DNA of 64,000 nt from Desulfobulbaceae bacterium (GTDB taxonomy: Bacteria > Desulfobacterota > Desulfobulbia > Desulfobulbales > SURF-16), in NCBI GenBank assembly GCA_020444175.1, contig JAHLLM010000002.1:1-64000 (forward strand), in the 5' to 3' direction. The first letter of the stretch is position 1. Each line of letters opens with the position of its first letter. Of this stretch, positions 19,473-28,378 are shown one piece after another. The notes below the pieces were generated by a model. It did not search any database and was not told the origin of the DNA. It saw nothing but the letters and a program-made list of their open reading frames with translations. The position numbers and the translations under genes were made by a program.

Positions 19473-19940
19473 ATGGGTGAAAGATATGTACCGTAGTATG
19501 ATTTTATCATGCTCAACACCTGACGCTGATGGTCTTGTAAAAAGTCTCTGATTGAGCCGGAGCAACACTTTAAATCAACAAGTTAAGAAGCGCCTAGCCG
19601 ATGGAATCGTATTTGTTTCGATTTTGCCAAAGTTTGTTTGAAAATGTCATCAAGAGGTCATTCTTGGTAATATTTAGTAACTAGTCTCAGGCTAGTGAAT
19701 GCCTTGTGAAATGTCAATGAAAATGTGTGTGATTTTGTGGTGATAGGGCCAAGTCCTGTAATGATTTCCGGAGATTTGAAACGGGGAAAGCATAGAGCGG
19801 ATGAAGTGATTCGTTTATATCTTAACAAAGTCAATTTTTTTCTGTCAATGATGCAAGTTTACAACTTTAAAGATAAGATATCCGGCACCAGACTGAAATG
19901 AGGGGAGAAATGAAATAAGCCCGGGGAGATAAGAACAATC
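19473..19940. other. Divergent intergenic region
   Basis: Lies between the leftward signalling operon and the rightward GGCT-like gene, so promoters for both are expected here. It is AT-rich with no clear palindromic operator, riboswitch or gene. Confidence 0.5.
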
Positions 19941-20684
19941 ATGGTGTTTGTTTACTGTGGGCGGACATTTTACTCTTGCCGGAGAATTAAAAATGGGGCG
20001 CGTAATCAATTGATTTATGATTCAACTCATCTGGAAAAAATCTGGAATCATTCTAATGGAGGCGACAACGCCTGCCTTGTATTTGGCTACGGATCCATCG
20101 TTCATCTGCAATCCCTCTCTGCCTTTCTCGGGAAAAAGAAGATCAGTCAGAGCGATTATCGCTATTGTAATCTCGTGGGGTTCAGAAGAGCATGGAATAT
20201 TGCAATGGATAACAGCCATGATATCCCTGGGTATAAATGGTTCCGAGATACCGACAGCCAAAAAAGACCAGATCTGCGAGTCGCTTTTCTTAATATTTAT
20301 GAATCCCGGAAAAATGATTTTATAAACGGTGTTCTTTTCCGGGTTACGAAAAACGAATTAGCAAGGATGCAAAAGCGGGAAAGAAATTATGATCTGCTTG
20401 AAATATCAGACCGCCTTAATATTTCCGTTTCTGGAAAAGCGTATGTTTTTATAGGGAAGAAAGAAGCGGAAAAAAGATTTGTACAAGGCTTGAGAGCCAA
20501 CAAAACAGTTATCTCCGCAGACTACAAGAAGCTCGTTGAGCAAGGGTTTAAGTCTGTTTCCCGCGATTACTTTGAAACATATATCCAAACGACCGATGAG
20601 CCGGCTGTGCCGGTGAGAAAACTGGAAACAGTATATTCGGATACATTCTACCCTGAAGATTATAGAGCGTTTTTTCGTAAATGA
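19941..20684 (+). CDS. Gamma-glutamylcyclotransferase-like (GGCT/AIG2) protein
   Basis: Soluble protein of 247 residues. From about residue 44 it shows the GGCT fold signatures: the substrate-binding loop LVFGYGSIVH, CNLVGFRRAWN, and a presumed catalytic Glu in QKRERNYDL, after the NGVLFRVTKNELA strand-helix unit. Family members cyclise gamma-glutamyl amines or peptides to 5-oxoproline. The first ~43 residues are atypical and basic, so the true start may be internal; only a distant GGGGAG precedes the ATG. The C-terminal 60 residues, after the VSRDYFETY segment, extend beyond the core domain. Exact substrate unknown. Confidence 0.75.
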   Translation: MVFVYCGRTFYSCRRIKNGARNQLIYDSTHLEKIWNHSNGGDNACLVFGYGSIVHLQSLSAFLGKKKISQSDYRYCNLVGFRRAWNIAMDNSHDIPGYKWFRDTDSQKRPDLRVAFLNIYESRKNDFINGVLFRVTKNELARMQKRERNYDLLEISDRLNISVSGKAYVFIGKKEAEKRFVQGLRANKTVISADYKKLVEQGFKSVSRDYFETYIQTTDEPAVPVRKLETVYSDTFYPEDYRAFFRK

Positions 20685-20793
20685 GTTGAGGAGGATTCTT
20701 AATGAGGCATTCTTGAATAAAGGAAAAGGTGCACCTCTTTCAGAATATCATTTCGAGCACAGTTTATTCAGGCTTTTGTACCTTTGGGAAAAT

Positions 20794-20836
20794 AAAAAAA
20801 GGCCCTGATCTCGGAGGAGGGGAGAAGATCAGGGCC
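20794..20836 (-). terminator. Intrinsic terminator for the leftward small ORF
   Basis: A perfect 11-bp stem GGCCCTGATCT/AGATCAGGGCC with a 14-nt purine-rich loop. Read on the minus strand it is followed by seven T residues, so it terminates leftward transcription from the 48-residue ORF at 20911-21057. Confidence 0.8.
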
Positions 20837-20910
20837 TGGGACGAGGAATACGCATGCTGCAAGGGGGCGATACCCTATATGTAAAGTTTTCTCATTTTAC
20901 AGCTGACCTA

Positions 20911-21057
20911 TTACTTGCTGTCAAAGGAGAGTGATTGCTGAAAACATTCACCATGCAGTTCTAAAAATTCCTGTACTAAATTTTTGCGGGCCTTCAAATC
21001 GAGGCGGAAATAAACCGGACTTAAGATTAAAATTTTTATCGCATCCCTTGCTGTCAT
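20911..21057 (-). CDS. Small protein, 48 residues
   Basis: Begins MTARDAIKILILSPVYFRL and contains a second amphipathic helix LDLKARKNLVQEFLELHGE. GAGGG lies 7 bp before the ATG at 21057 and a strong leftward terminator follows 75 bp beyond the stop. The frame extends further upstream but the extension looks non-coding and lacks a ribosome binding site. The two-helix composition with an SPxYFRL turn is reminiscent of short conserved delta-proteobacterial proteins of unknown function. Confidence 0.65.
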   Translation of the reverse strand: MTARDAIKILILSPVYFRLDLKARKNLVQEFLELHGECFQQSLSFDSK

Positions 21058-21598
21058 GACAAATCCCTCGTGTTTGCTCCATTTCGTCTGTTGGTATTTT
21101 CCTCTGGTAGTGATTAAATATTTATTAAGTTGTAAGAGCAAAAACGATACCACGATGTGTGGTTTTTGGCTGCCGCGATGTTGTTTTGTTTTGTTTTGTC
21201 TTTTGTTTCAGTGTGTTGCGGTTTGTAAAAAAAGTTTATTGGTTGTCTGGGGGGGATTTGACCCTGTTAAGAAAAGAGGTAAAAGTGGTGATATCACCCA
21301 GGCAGGGTGATTTTTTCCCTCTTTCAGGTGTGGATATTTTTTTTTAAAAAAAATTCAAATTAAAATGAGCAAAGAGAAAAAAATATCAATTCGCAATCTT
21401 CCTCCTGGGAAAAGATTATTTGTGTCGCCATGGGGCAACACTTGGGGGCGGGTTATGAAAAAAAATTACATGAATCGATAATTTCAACATCACTGGTTGA
21501 CCCAAAAAAAAGGAGCGATTGCTCTCAGATATTCGTGTCATATTATTGATGGGCAAAATTGCTGCTTGGCAATCCTATGTTTCTGCAGCGCATCAATT
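21058..21598. other. AT-rich gene-poor interval
   Basis: Contains T/G-rich and A-rich runs and no gene I can defend. A 38-residue frame at 21365-21481 (MSKEKKISIRNLPPGKRLF start) looks protein-like but has no Shine-Dalgarno. Confidence 0.45.
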
Positions 21599-21646
21599 AA
21601 AAAAACCTCCTGCTACAGGCTGAGGCTGTCTGTAGCAGGAGGTTTT
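21599..21646 (-). terminator. Strong terminator of the cysteine-rich protein gene
   Basis: A perfect 17-bp stem (AAAACCTCCTGCTACAG with its exact complement) with an 11-nt loop. It is flanked by A and T runs on the two sides, so it can act in both directions. It lies 33 bp beyond the stop of the leftward gene at 21679. Confidence 0.92.
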
Positions 21647-21678
21647 AAGTTGAGCAGGAAAAGAAATAAAGGAGGGGA

Positions 21679-22638
21679 TTATTTTCTCCCTTTCTTTTTC
21701 GCTTTGGTCTGTACTTTTTTCTGGGCCTTTACCTGTTTTTCTTTAGGCTGAGGAAAGATGACATTGATACTGTCTGTTGCTTCAAATGAACTGCCGTCGC
21801 TTAAAGTTCCAGTAACATTCAGTTCCGTTTCCATTGGGAATACGACCTCTTCATCTCCGGGAAGAAGTGATTCAATAAGCGCTGCACGGCTGAATTTGAG
21901 CATCAGTAAGTCTTCTTCCTGCATGCACGCTTTTTCTGCAGGAATAGTTTCATTCAGCAGGATTGACTCAACATCCACATCTTCAACAGCCATAATGGTC
22001 TCGGATTGCACCAGGCAGGTAATCCATCTGCCATTTGATTTGAGATTAAGGGTTTCCGGAGTACAGATAATGGTTGTTTGGGGTTCCAGACAATCAGCGG
22101 TGCATTCTTCATCAGCTGCTTGACAGTCAGCAGAACACTGGGCAGCGCAGGCTTCGATACATGCGGTGTCGCCCTCTGCGCACTCATCCGTGCAGGTCGT
22201 GTCAATTGCGCATTCCTCTTCACATACTTCAAGGGCAGCTGCACAGTCATCCAGGCAGATTTCTTCACTGAAAACTTCAAAAAAATCTTTGAGAACTGGT
22301 TCTTCATTTTCATCAACACCAGAAAAGAGTTGGACCAGAAAGTCTGTCGCCAGAGTGTCTTCCGGAAGAGTAATTTCCTGGTAAAATTCATTTGTCTGAT
22401 CCAGGCATGATTCCTCTTCAGCTGCCATGGGGTCGGCATAAAGGTTTACGGTGCAGAGGTTGTCTTCGCAGATAGTCTCAGAGGTCATGAGGCGTTCGGC
22501 GCAGCCGGTCAGGGTGCCGGTGACTTCCACGGTATTTTCTGTAGCCAGGACAACATCTTCGATGTCATCAGCATAGGCAAGGTTAGCACTAAGTCCTGCA
22601 AAGATACCTGCAAAAACAAGGGATTTAAATGCTTTCAT
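21679..22638 (-). CDS. Secreted acidic cysteine-rich protein
   Basis: A 319-residue protein with a clear signal peptide (MKAFKSLVFAGIFAGLSANLAYA). The middle (about 127-190) has six Cx3C pairs in acidic helical sequence: CLDDC, CEEEC, CTDEC, CIEAC, CSADC-like and CTADC. The C-terminal ~120 residues contain TLNLKSNGRWITC and VTGTLSDGSSFEATDSI, which I associate with a beta-sandwich module found in many archaeal and bacterial secreted proteins. The tail is Lys-rich (KAQKKVQTKAKKKGRK). GGAG lies 8 bp before the ATG. The function is unknown; metal or redox binding, or disulfide-stapled helices, are possibilities. It is monocistronic with a strong terminator. Confidence 0.8.
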   Translation of the reverse strand: MKAFKSLVFAGIFAGLSANLAYADDIEDVVLATENTVEVTGTLTGCAERLMTSETICEDNLCTVNLYADPMAAEEESCLDQTNEFYQEITLPEDTLATDFLVQLFSGVDENEEPVLKDFFEVFSEEICLDDCAAALEVCEEECAIDTTCTDECAEGDTACIEACAAQCSADCQAADEECTADCLEPQTTIICTPETLNLKSNGRWITCLVQSETIMAVEDVDVESILLNETIPAEKACMQEEDLLMLKFSRAALIESLLPGDEEVVFPMETELNVTGTLSDGSSFEATDSINVIFPQPKEKQVKAQKKVQTKAKKKGRK

Positions 22639-23018
22639 GAAAAATTCTCCTTTCTTTATTAATTGTAGAGTTCACGTGACCTCTTTGTGGTTGTCAAAAA
22701 GTAACTACAAGTATCGTGCCATTTTATTTCTTTGGGGAAAAAAGGAGAACGTGGCAAACGATGGATTTGGGAATCGTGATTTCGTGTTGTGTGGGCTGTT
22801 GAAAAAAAATTGAAAAAAAAGGCGAACCAAAACGTCATGACAAACAAAATGCTAAAAAAAAATTGTCAGTCCTGTCTGGTTTTTTTAATTCAAAAATTTT
22901 GAATTAATGCCGATACGTTATTTAAGAAAGAAATTGTAGCCAAGGAGATATTTCCCGAAGTTACAGGCTTTCCAACCATGACAAGTTTTGCCGGATAACA
23001 ACCTGTGAGGTCTTTTAG
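22639..23018. other. Gene-free interval with A-runs
   Basis: Upstream DNA of the cysteine-rich protein gene (leftward) and of the small zinc-motif ORF (rightward). It is very AT-rich (several A7-A9 runs) and no operator is recognised. Confidence 0.45.
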
Positions 23019-23183
23019 ATGATTATTATGTGCTGCAAATGCAAAAAAATACGATCAGAGCGAGGCTGGATGCACAGTCATATTCCTGAGGATAGAGTCA
23101 TATCCCATGGCTACTGCCCGGACTGCTATCTGCAAACCATTGAGGAAATAGAGGAGTGCGGTATCATTAAGCATGTCTCCTGA
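23019..23183 (+). CDS. Small Cys4 zinc-motif protein, 54 residues
   Basis: Begins MIIMCCKCKKIRSERGWMH and contains ISHGYCPDCYLQTIEE. The C-x2-C-KKIR ... SHGxCPxC pattern is the putative zinc-binding knuckle found as a C-terminal module of many bacterial response regulators and PAS proteins (typically CxxCKKIRdd...FSHGiCPdC); here it is a free-standing protein. GAGG lies 8 bp before the ATG. An alternative ATG is three codons in. A role as a stand-alone adaptor, or as a remnant of a larger regulator, cannot be decided. Confidence 0.75.
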   Translation: MIIMCCKCKKIRSERGWMHSHIPEDRVISHGYCPDCYLQTIEEIEECGIIKHVS

Positions 23184-23306
23184 CGTGGCGTTGTAACAAG
23201 GGAAGCCTGCCCCTCTTTCATGCCTTTTTCTCTTCTTTTTTTGTTCATACCATGATACGTAGAGGTGGATTTAATTATACTGTCGCCCCTGGCGTATCGG
23301 CCCTCC

Positions 23307-23441
23307 CCCAACCCACTCAAGTGGAATAAAATATCAAAATTTTCAGGACTCTTTTCAGTACCCCGTTGAGGGGTATAAGTCCCTTAACAGCAGAGGCAAC
23401 TTGTTAATTCTAGATATTTTTTTGAATTTTTTGCCACAAAT
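23307..23441 (-). repeat. Dispersed repeat, copy B
   Basis: Minus-strand homologue of the element at 8132-8240, with the same order of conserved blocks (TTTGTGGCAA, TGTTAAGGGACTTAT, CCTGAAAATTTT, ATATTTTATTCCACTT, GAGTGGGT). Compared with copy A it has about 26 extra bases after GGGACTTAT, including a small hairpin ACCCC-TCAAC-GGGGT. Confidence 0.7.
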
Positions 23442-23543
23442 AACACGAAAATAACTCCTAAACGCCTAATGACCACGTGGAAACCGGAAGCGCATTCCTT
23501 TAAAGTGGGAAAAATTTTAACCGGATATTGCTGAAAAAATACG

Positions 23544-23990
23544 GTGGAATCTTATCTTATAGCAAACGGTCTGACCGCCCTTTTCGGATTAAGTTTTCTG
23601 GCTGCAACGGTGCTGCCAATTGGCTCGGAATGGCTGCTTGTTGCCCTTCTGATAAAGGAATTTCAGATTGAACATGTTGTTGCTGTGGCGACCCTTGGCA
23701 ATTATCTAGGGGCCTGTACAACATACATGGTCGGTTTATGGGGCTCTTTGTATCTTGCCCAGAAAGTTTTCAGGATTGACTCCTGTCTTGTCGATAGGGC
23801 GAAGATGCTGTACCATAAATATGGTTCGTGGTCCCTGCTGCTTTCCTGGCTTCCGATTATAGGCGACCCTCTCTGTCTTGTCGGTGGAGCTTTGCGACTG
23901 AATTTCATCCTGTTCTCCGTGTTGGTGTTCTGCGGTAAATTCATCCGCTATGCACTTGTCGCCTTAGCTGTCAAGGGGAGCTTGGGATAG
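23544..23990 (+). CDS. YqaA-like inner-membrane protein (DedA/VTT relative)
   Basis: A 148-residue membrane protein with about four hydrophobic segments. The sequence LPIGSEWLLVALL, TLGNYLGACTTYMVGLWG and the re-entrant-type motif SWLPIIGDPLCLVGGALRL match the YqaA branch of the SNARE-associated/DedA superfamily, which has been linked to lipid scrambling and membrane homeostasis. The start is GTG with no strong Shine-Dalgarno. The length agrees with YqaA. It is monocistronic. Confidence 0.85.
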   Translation: MESYLIANGLTALFGLSFLAATVLPIGSEWLLVALLIKEFQIEHVVAVATLGNYLGACTTYMVGLWGSLYLAQKVFRIDSCLVDRAKMLYHKYGSWSLLLSWLPIIGDPLCLVGGALRLNFILFSVLVFCGKFIRYALVALAVKGSLG

Positions 23991-24310
23991 CGTTTTCTCA
24001 GTCAAAAAAAATCATGTCATTGGTTGATTCCGAACCGCACGGAATCTGTGTCTTCATTTTATCTATCCGTGCCACGCTGCATTATTGCTGTAATATTCAA
24101 AGAAAATTTTATATACTCTACACTTTGCCGGTCTGGCGCGTAAGTCTCTTGAAGCTAAAAAAAACAGCTCAATATTGAAGGCGTTGCCAAAAAAACTCTA
24201 AAAATGACCATCCGCCGCGGGAATGTCGGCATGTTACAAGCGAGCCGGCTGCGGTTGAGTGGTTTTTTGCATAAGATTTTCCCTTTATAGACTTAAAACG
24301 ATTTTTCTTT
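23991..24310. other. Intergenic region with a 7-bp hairpin
   Basis: A perfect hairpin GATTCCG/CGGAATC with a 7-nt loop lies at 24026-24046 but lacks a T-run directly after it, so it is at best a weak terminator for the YqaA-like gene. Nothing else is recognised before the cyclase gene. Confidence 0.45.
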
Positions 24311-25645
24311 ATGGACGCTCTCCAGATACTGTCAATCATTCTCGTAATTTTTGGTGCGGGATTTATGCTGGCCTCAATCGTTGTCAGTTTGAATGCTTTA
24401 GCGAGTGTGCCGCTTCGATTCAGGCAGAGATGGAAGATTCTCGCGGGCCTCATGGTTTTTTTCTTTGGAGGCTATATAACATTTATCATCATCCAGTTGG
24501 AAAAGCTCAAGCTTCACATGGAGTTTCTCTCAGGAATTGTTTTTCTGGGCGGTGCTATCTTTGTTTTTCGTTTTATTCATCTTGCCAGGAAAATTATCTC
24601 TCAATTACAGCGCAGCCAGCATAAGCTGCGTGAAGCAAGAGATGATCTGGAAATCAAAGTGGAGCAGCGAACCGTGGATCTGAAAAAGGCGTTGAGCAAC
24701 CTTGTCACGGAAGCAGCTGAACGGGAGAAGATATCCAAGGATCTGGCTAAATCCAATACTGAACTTATGCAGATTCTGAATAGTTCTGCTGATGGCATAC
24801 ATGTGGTCGGGCTTGATTTTATTATCCGTCGGGTCAATCAGACATATGCGCAAATGGCAGGGCTGAGCGAGGATGAGCTTGTTGGCTTGCGTTGCGATCA
24901 GGCATTTGTCCAGCAGCAGGCTTGCGGGACCGAAAAATGTTCAATTAAAAGAATTCTTGAGGGAGAGACGCGGATCGACAGGGAAGTCTATCTGGAAACC
25001 CATGACGGCAGAAGCATTCCCTGTCAAGTCACCACGTTTCCTTACTACGATCCTGATGGGGGATTAATAGGGATTGTAGAAGAATTCAGGGATATTTCCA
25101 ATCAAAAGAAGATGGAAGACAGATTGCGTGAAATCTCCATCACCGACGAACTCACAGGCTTGCTTAATCGGCGCGGTTTTCTGTCAATAGCTGCCAAACA
25201 GCTTGAACTTGCCGACAGACTCGAAAAACAGATGTATCTTCTGTACGCTGATATAGACAACATGAAGTGGATAAATGATAATCTGGGGCACAGCATCGGC
25301 GACGAAGCATTAAAAGAAGCGTCGGATGTTCTGGTGAGCACCTTTCGGAAAGCGGACGTAATCGGCATCGGCAGACTTGGTGGAGACGAATATGCAGTGC
25401 TCATGTTCAGTGATCTGCAGGCAGAGGGTTGCGACCATCCGGTGCTCAAAAGGATAGAGGATGAGATTGCCCAAAGAAATAAAAAACCGAACAGAAAGTA
25501 CGCGCTTTCAATAAGTGTGGGAATTGTCCCCTATGTCCCGGAAGAATGTTCCTCTCTTGAGGAATTTATCTCCAGGGGGGATGAGGCTATGTACACCAGA
25601 AAGAGGGAGAAAAAAGTACAAGAAAAGAGGATGTGGGGGAAATAG
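24311..25645 (+). CDS. Membrane PAS-GGDEF diguanylate cyclase
   Basis: A 444-residue protein. Three N-terminal membrane segments (about 5-27, 45-63, 73-91), a coiled coil to about 155, PAS about 155-265 (ILNSSADGIHVVGLDFIIRR with a CGTEKCS insert), then a GGDEF domain to 435. The active-site motif reads RLGGDEYAVLM; the preceding RKAD has two more residues before GGDEY than the usual inhibitory RxxD site, so feedback control is uncertain. It makes c-di-GMP from two GTP. No clear Shine-Dalgarno precedes the ATG. It ends about 110 bp before the regulatory operon at 25756. Confidence 0.9.
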   Translation: MDALQILSIILVIFGAGFMLASIVVSLNALASVPLRFRQRWKILAGLMVFFFGGYITFIIIQLEKLKLHMEFLSGIVFLGGAIFVFRFIHLARKIISQLQRSQHKLREARDDLEIKVEQRTVDLKKALSNLVTEAAEREKISKDLAKSNTELMQILNSSADGIHVVGLDFIIRRVNQTYAQMAGLSEDELVGLRCDQAFVQQQACGTEKCSIKRILEGETRIDREVYLETHDGRSIPCQVTTFPYYDPDGGLIGIVEEFRDISNQKKMEDRLREISITDELTGLLNRRGFLSIAAKQLELADRLEKQMYLLYADIDNMKWINDNLGHSIGDEALKEASDVLVSTFRKADVIGIGRLGGDEYAVLMFSDLQAEGCDHPVLKRIEDEIAQRNKKPNRKYALSISVGIVPYVPEECSSLEEFISRGDEAMYTRKREKKVQEKRMWGK

Positions 25646-25675
25646 TGAGGGAGGAGGCCTGCCTGTTTCCTGATA

Positions 25676-25694
25676 GTTGGTAAAAAATAAGCTT
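25676..25694 (+). promoter_or_regulatory. Candidate sigma-54 (-24/-12) promoter
   Basis: GTTGGTAAAAAATAAGCTT has the invariant GG and GC spaced by 10 bases, about 64 bp before the REC-PAS gene. The -24 TTGG is good; the rest of the consensus is weak. It is listed because the operon encodes an NtrC-type activator. Confidence 0.3.
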
Positions 25695-25755
25695 TGAAAG
25701 CACTATCATTGCAATAAGTTAAAAAGTTTTTTCCAGAGTTGAGGTTGGACGACGT

Positions 25756-26751
25756 ATGGTAAAAAAAATTTTGGTTGTAGATAACAATCAGGTCATTTTA
25801 CATTTGATGGGTCATATATTAGCTGAAGATGAGTACGAGGTGCGGACAGCGGTTGATGGTTTGAATGCCCTTGAGGTTCTGACCAATTATCAGCCGGATG
25901 TCATTTTTGTCGATCTGGTCATGCCTAAAATTAACGGAGAGAAGCTCTGCCGTATTCTGCGGACAATGCCTGAGATGGATAATGTTTTTATTGTTATTCT
26001 TTCGGCAATTGCTGCTGAAGAAAAGCTCGATTTCACGACGTTTGGGGCAAACGCCTGCATTGCAAAAGGACCGTTTAAAGAGATGCAGGCCCATGTGGCA
26101 GATGTGCTGAACCATGCAAAAAACGAAAATCCCTCAGAGAGAAAGTCCAGGTCAATTGTCGGAATGGAAAATATCTTTGAGCGGGAAATCACCAAGGAAC
26201 TTCTTTCGACCAAAAGACATTACGAGGTGGCTCTGAATCATATATCAGATGCCTTCCTGGAATTGACCCGTGAAGGAAAGGTAGTGTATGCAAATCCCGC
26301 GGCCTGCAGGCTGCTTGGACTTGCCGAAGAGAAACTTCTCTCTGCGAGTTTTGTTGATTTTTTTAGTCCAGACTATCAGATGCAGATTCTATCTCTTCTC
26401 GCCGGTCTGGAAGATAACAGTCTGTCGGTTGGTGAAGACACGCCTGTTATTCTTAATGATAAACATGTGAGGTTGAATCTGGTCGGTGTTGTTGAGGAAA
26501 AGCATCAATTTGTGGTTGCCATAATTAATGATATTACCAGACGTAAAATTATCGAAATGCAGATTATAAGCCACCAGCAAGAACTTGAACGACTTGTGGC
26601 GGAACGGGCACAGGAGATAACGAATATCAATAACCGACTGAAGGAAGAGATAACCAGGAATGAACACTTAGCTGTTGAAATAAAGACGTTGCAAAAGGCA
26701 TTGCAGGAAGCCGGAGCAGAGATTGAATCGTCTCAATCCGGGAAGGCATAA
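25756..26751 (+). CDS. REC-PAS signalling protein with coiled-coil tail
   Basis: A 331-residue cytoplasmic protein. Receiver 1-120 with acceptor Asp53 (IFVDLVMPKING) and an atypical conserved-Lys region (ACIAKGPFKE instead of TKPF); PAS about 155-270 (ALNHISDAFLELTREGKVVY, IINDITRRK); then a coiled coil to the end. There is no kinase, cyclase or DNA-binding output, so it probably works by protein contact. First gene of a set with the haem-kinase (49 bp gap) and the sigma-54 activator. Confidence 0.88.
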   Translation: MVKKILVVDNNQVILHLMGHILAEDEYEVRTAVDGLNALEVLTNYQPDVIFVDLVMPKINGEKLCRILRTMPEMDNVFIVILSAIAAEEKLDFTTFGANACIAKGPFKEMQAHVADVLNHAKNENPSERKSRSIVGMENIFEREITKELLSTKRHYEVALNHISDAFLELTREGKVVYANPAACRLLGLAEEKLLSASFVDFFSPDYQMQILSLLAGLEDNSLSVGEDTPVILNDKHVRLNLVGVVEEKHQFVVAIINDITRRKIIEMQIISHQQELERLVAERAQEITNINNRLKEEITRNEHLAVEIKTLQKALQEAGAEIESSQSGKA

Positions 26752-26800
26752 AGGTGGATCGATTTTCGATCCATGACTGTTCCCATCCCTTTCAGGTAAT

Positions 26801-28378
26801 ATGCTCTTCAGTATGCAGATAAAAACCAAATTCATCATCTATATCAGTGCGGTTGTTACCCTGTCTTACGGAATTACGTTTTACCGCACCTCCAATTTTC
26901 AGGAAGATCTTGTGGTGGCCCAGGCCGCCAGCCAGGCACGTATGCTTTACAGGCAGATTCGTCTGACGCGGCAATGGGTCGCTGATCATAATGGCCTTTT
27001 CCTTGTTAAAAGTGAAGGCGTGGCCAGCAGCCCATTTCTTGTGGACAGCGAACTTGCAGCCAGAGACGGCACATTGCTCGTAAAGCGGAATCCCGCCATG
27101 GTGACCCGGGAATTGTCTGAATATGCAGCCAGGGAGGGTTTTGGTCAATTTCGAGTAACCAGCCTTAATCCTATCAATCCTCTAAATACGCCTGACGAGT
27201 TTGAGAGAGAAAGTCTTCTTGGTTTTAAAAACGGTCTTGAGGAAATGCTTGAAATCGAGAACGTTGCCGGTGTCAAACGTCTGCGTTATATCGCCCCGCT
27301 TGTCACGGAGATGTCCTGCCTTGAGTGCCATGAAGAACAGGGCTATCATGTCGGCGATATCCGCGGGGGTCTCAGTGTTTCAATTCCCATTGACTGGGCA
27401 TACTCTGAGATAAAGAAAAATAATCTCATGCTGCTGTTTATCGCAGTGACAACTATCTGTGTTGTGTCAATTATTCTTTTTCGATTGGTGGATTCGCTGA
27501 TTGTCCGGAGAGTTCGTTCGCTGGCTGATGTAATGGATAGATATCCGGATAATATTGACCGTAGTGAGCTGGAAAGACTCCCTGTGGGGCTGGATGAAGT
27601 CGGTCATTTGAGTCAGAATTTTCGTGAACTGTGTCAGCGTCTTGATATTTCAAAGCAGGAACTGGAACTCTCCCAGGAACAGGTTTTTCAGAATGAAAAA
27701 CTGGCAGCCCTGGGGCGCCTCGTTGCCGGAGTAGGGCATGAAATCAATAATCCTCTGGCGGGCATGCTGAATTGCGTGAAAAGCATGCAGGAGTCTCCAG
27801 ATGATCTAGAGCAGACTAGGCGTTATCTGCCTTTACTTGTTAAGGGACTTGATCGCATCAAGCATACTGTGCGGCAATTGCTCAATTATGGTCGACGTGC
27901 TGCTCTTCACCCCCAGAGCGTGGATATTGACGGATTGATCAGGGAGTGTTTTGAACTGCTGAGCTATGGCCTGAAAAATATTGATCTGCAACTTGATTTG
28001 AAGCTTAACACACCTTTTTGTGTGGACGTCGAAGCCTTAAAGCAAATCGTCATGAATATCGGCATTAATGCCATACATGCCATGCCTGACGGAGGCACGC
28101 TCACTGTTTCAAGCAGACAGCAGGAGAGTACAATTTTACTTGATTTTGTTGATACCGGTATCGGCATCAGTCCGGAAAACCAGAAGAAAATTTTTGATCC
28201 CTTTTTTACGACAAAAGAGGTGGGCGAAGGGACAGGACTGGGACTTTCCGTCACTTTTACTCTTGTTAAAAGGATGGGCGGAGATATTAAAGTGGTCAGC
28301 GAAGAAGGCAAGGGGGCCTGCTTTTCCCTGGAGTTGCCTGTGGAAATGTGTACAAATGGAGGGGAGGAGGCAAAATGA
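26801..28378 (+). CDS. Sensor histidine kinase with c-type haem periplasmic domain
   Basis: A 525-residue membrane kinase. TM1 near 6-25, a periplasmic domain with one haem c motif CLECH (about 173-177), TM2 near 210-230, HAMP, HisKA with GVGHEINNPLAG (His near 314) and HATPase ([22 protein letters not shown]). The TSLNPINPLNTPDEFE and ECHEEQGYHVGDIRGGLSV segments fit the Tll0287-like (DUF3365) haem domain, proposed to sense redox state or gases. The TGA overlaps the ATG of the response-regulator gene (ATGA), making them a cognate pair. An alternative start is ATG 26816. Confidence 0.93.
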   Translation: MLFSMQIKTKFIIYISAVVTLSYGITFYRTSNFQEDLVVAQAASQARMLYRQIRLTRQWVADHNGLFLVKSEGVASSPFLVDSELAARDGTLLVKRNPAMVTRELSEYAAREGFGQFRVTSLNPINPLNTPDEFERESLLGFKNGLEEMLEIENVAGVKRLRYIAPLVTEMSCLECHEEQGYHVGDIRGGLSVSIPIDWAYSEIKKNNLMLLFIAVTTICVVSIILFRLVDSLIVRRVRSLADVMDRYPDNIDRSELERLPVGLDEVGHLSQNFRELCQRLDISKQELELSQEQVFQNEKLAALGRLVAGVGHEINNPLAGMLNCVKSMQESPDDLEQTRRYLPLLVKGLDRIKHTVRQLLNYGRRAALHPQSVDIDGLIRECFELLSYGLKNIDLQLDLKLNTPFCVDVEALKQIVMNIGINAIHAMPDGGTLTVSSRQQESTILLDFVDTGIGISPENQKKIFDPFFTTKEVGEGTGLGLSVTFTLVKRMGGDIKVVSEEGKGACFSLELPVEMCTNGGEEAK

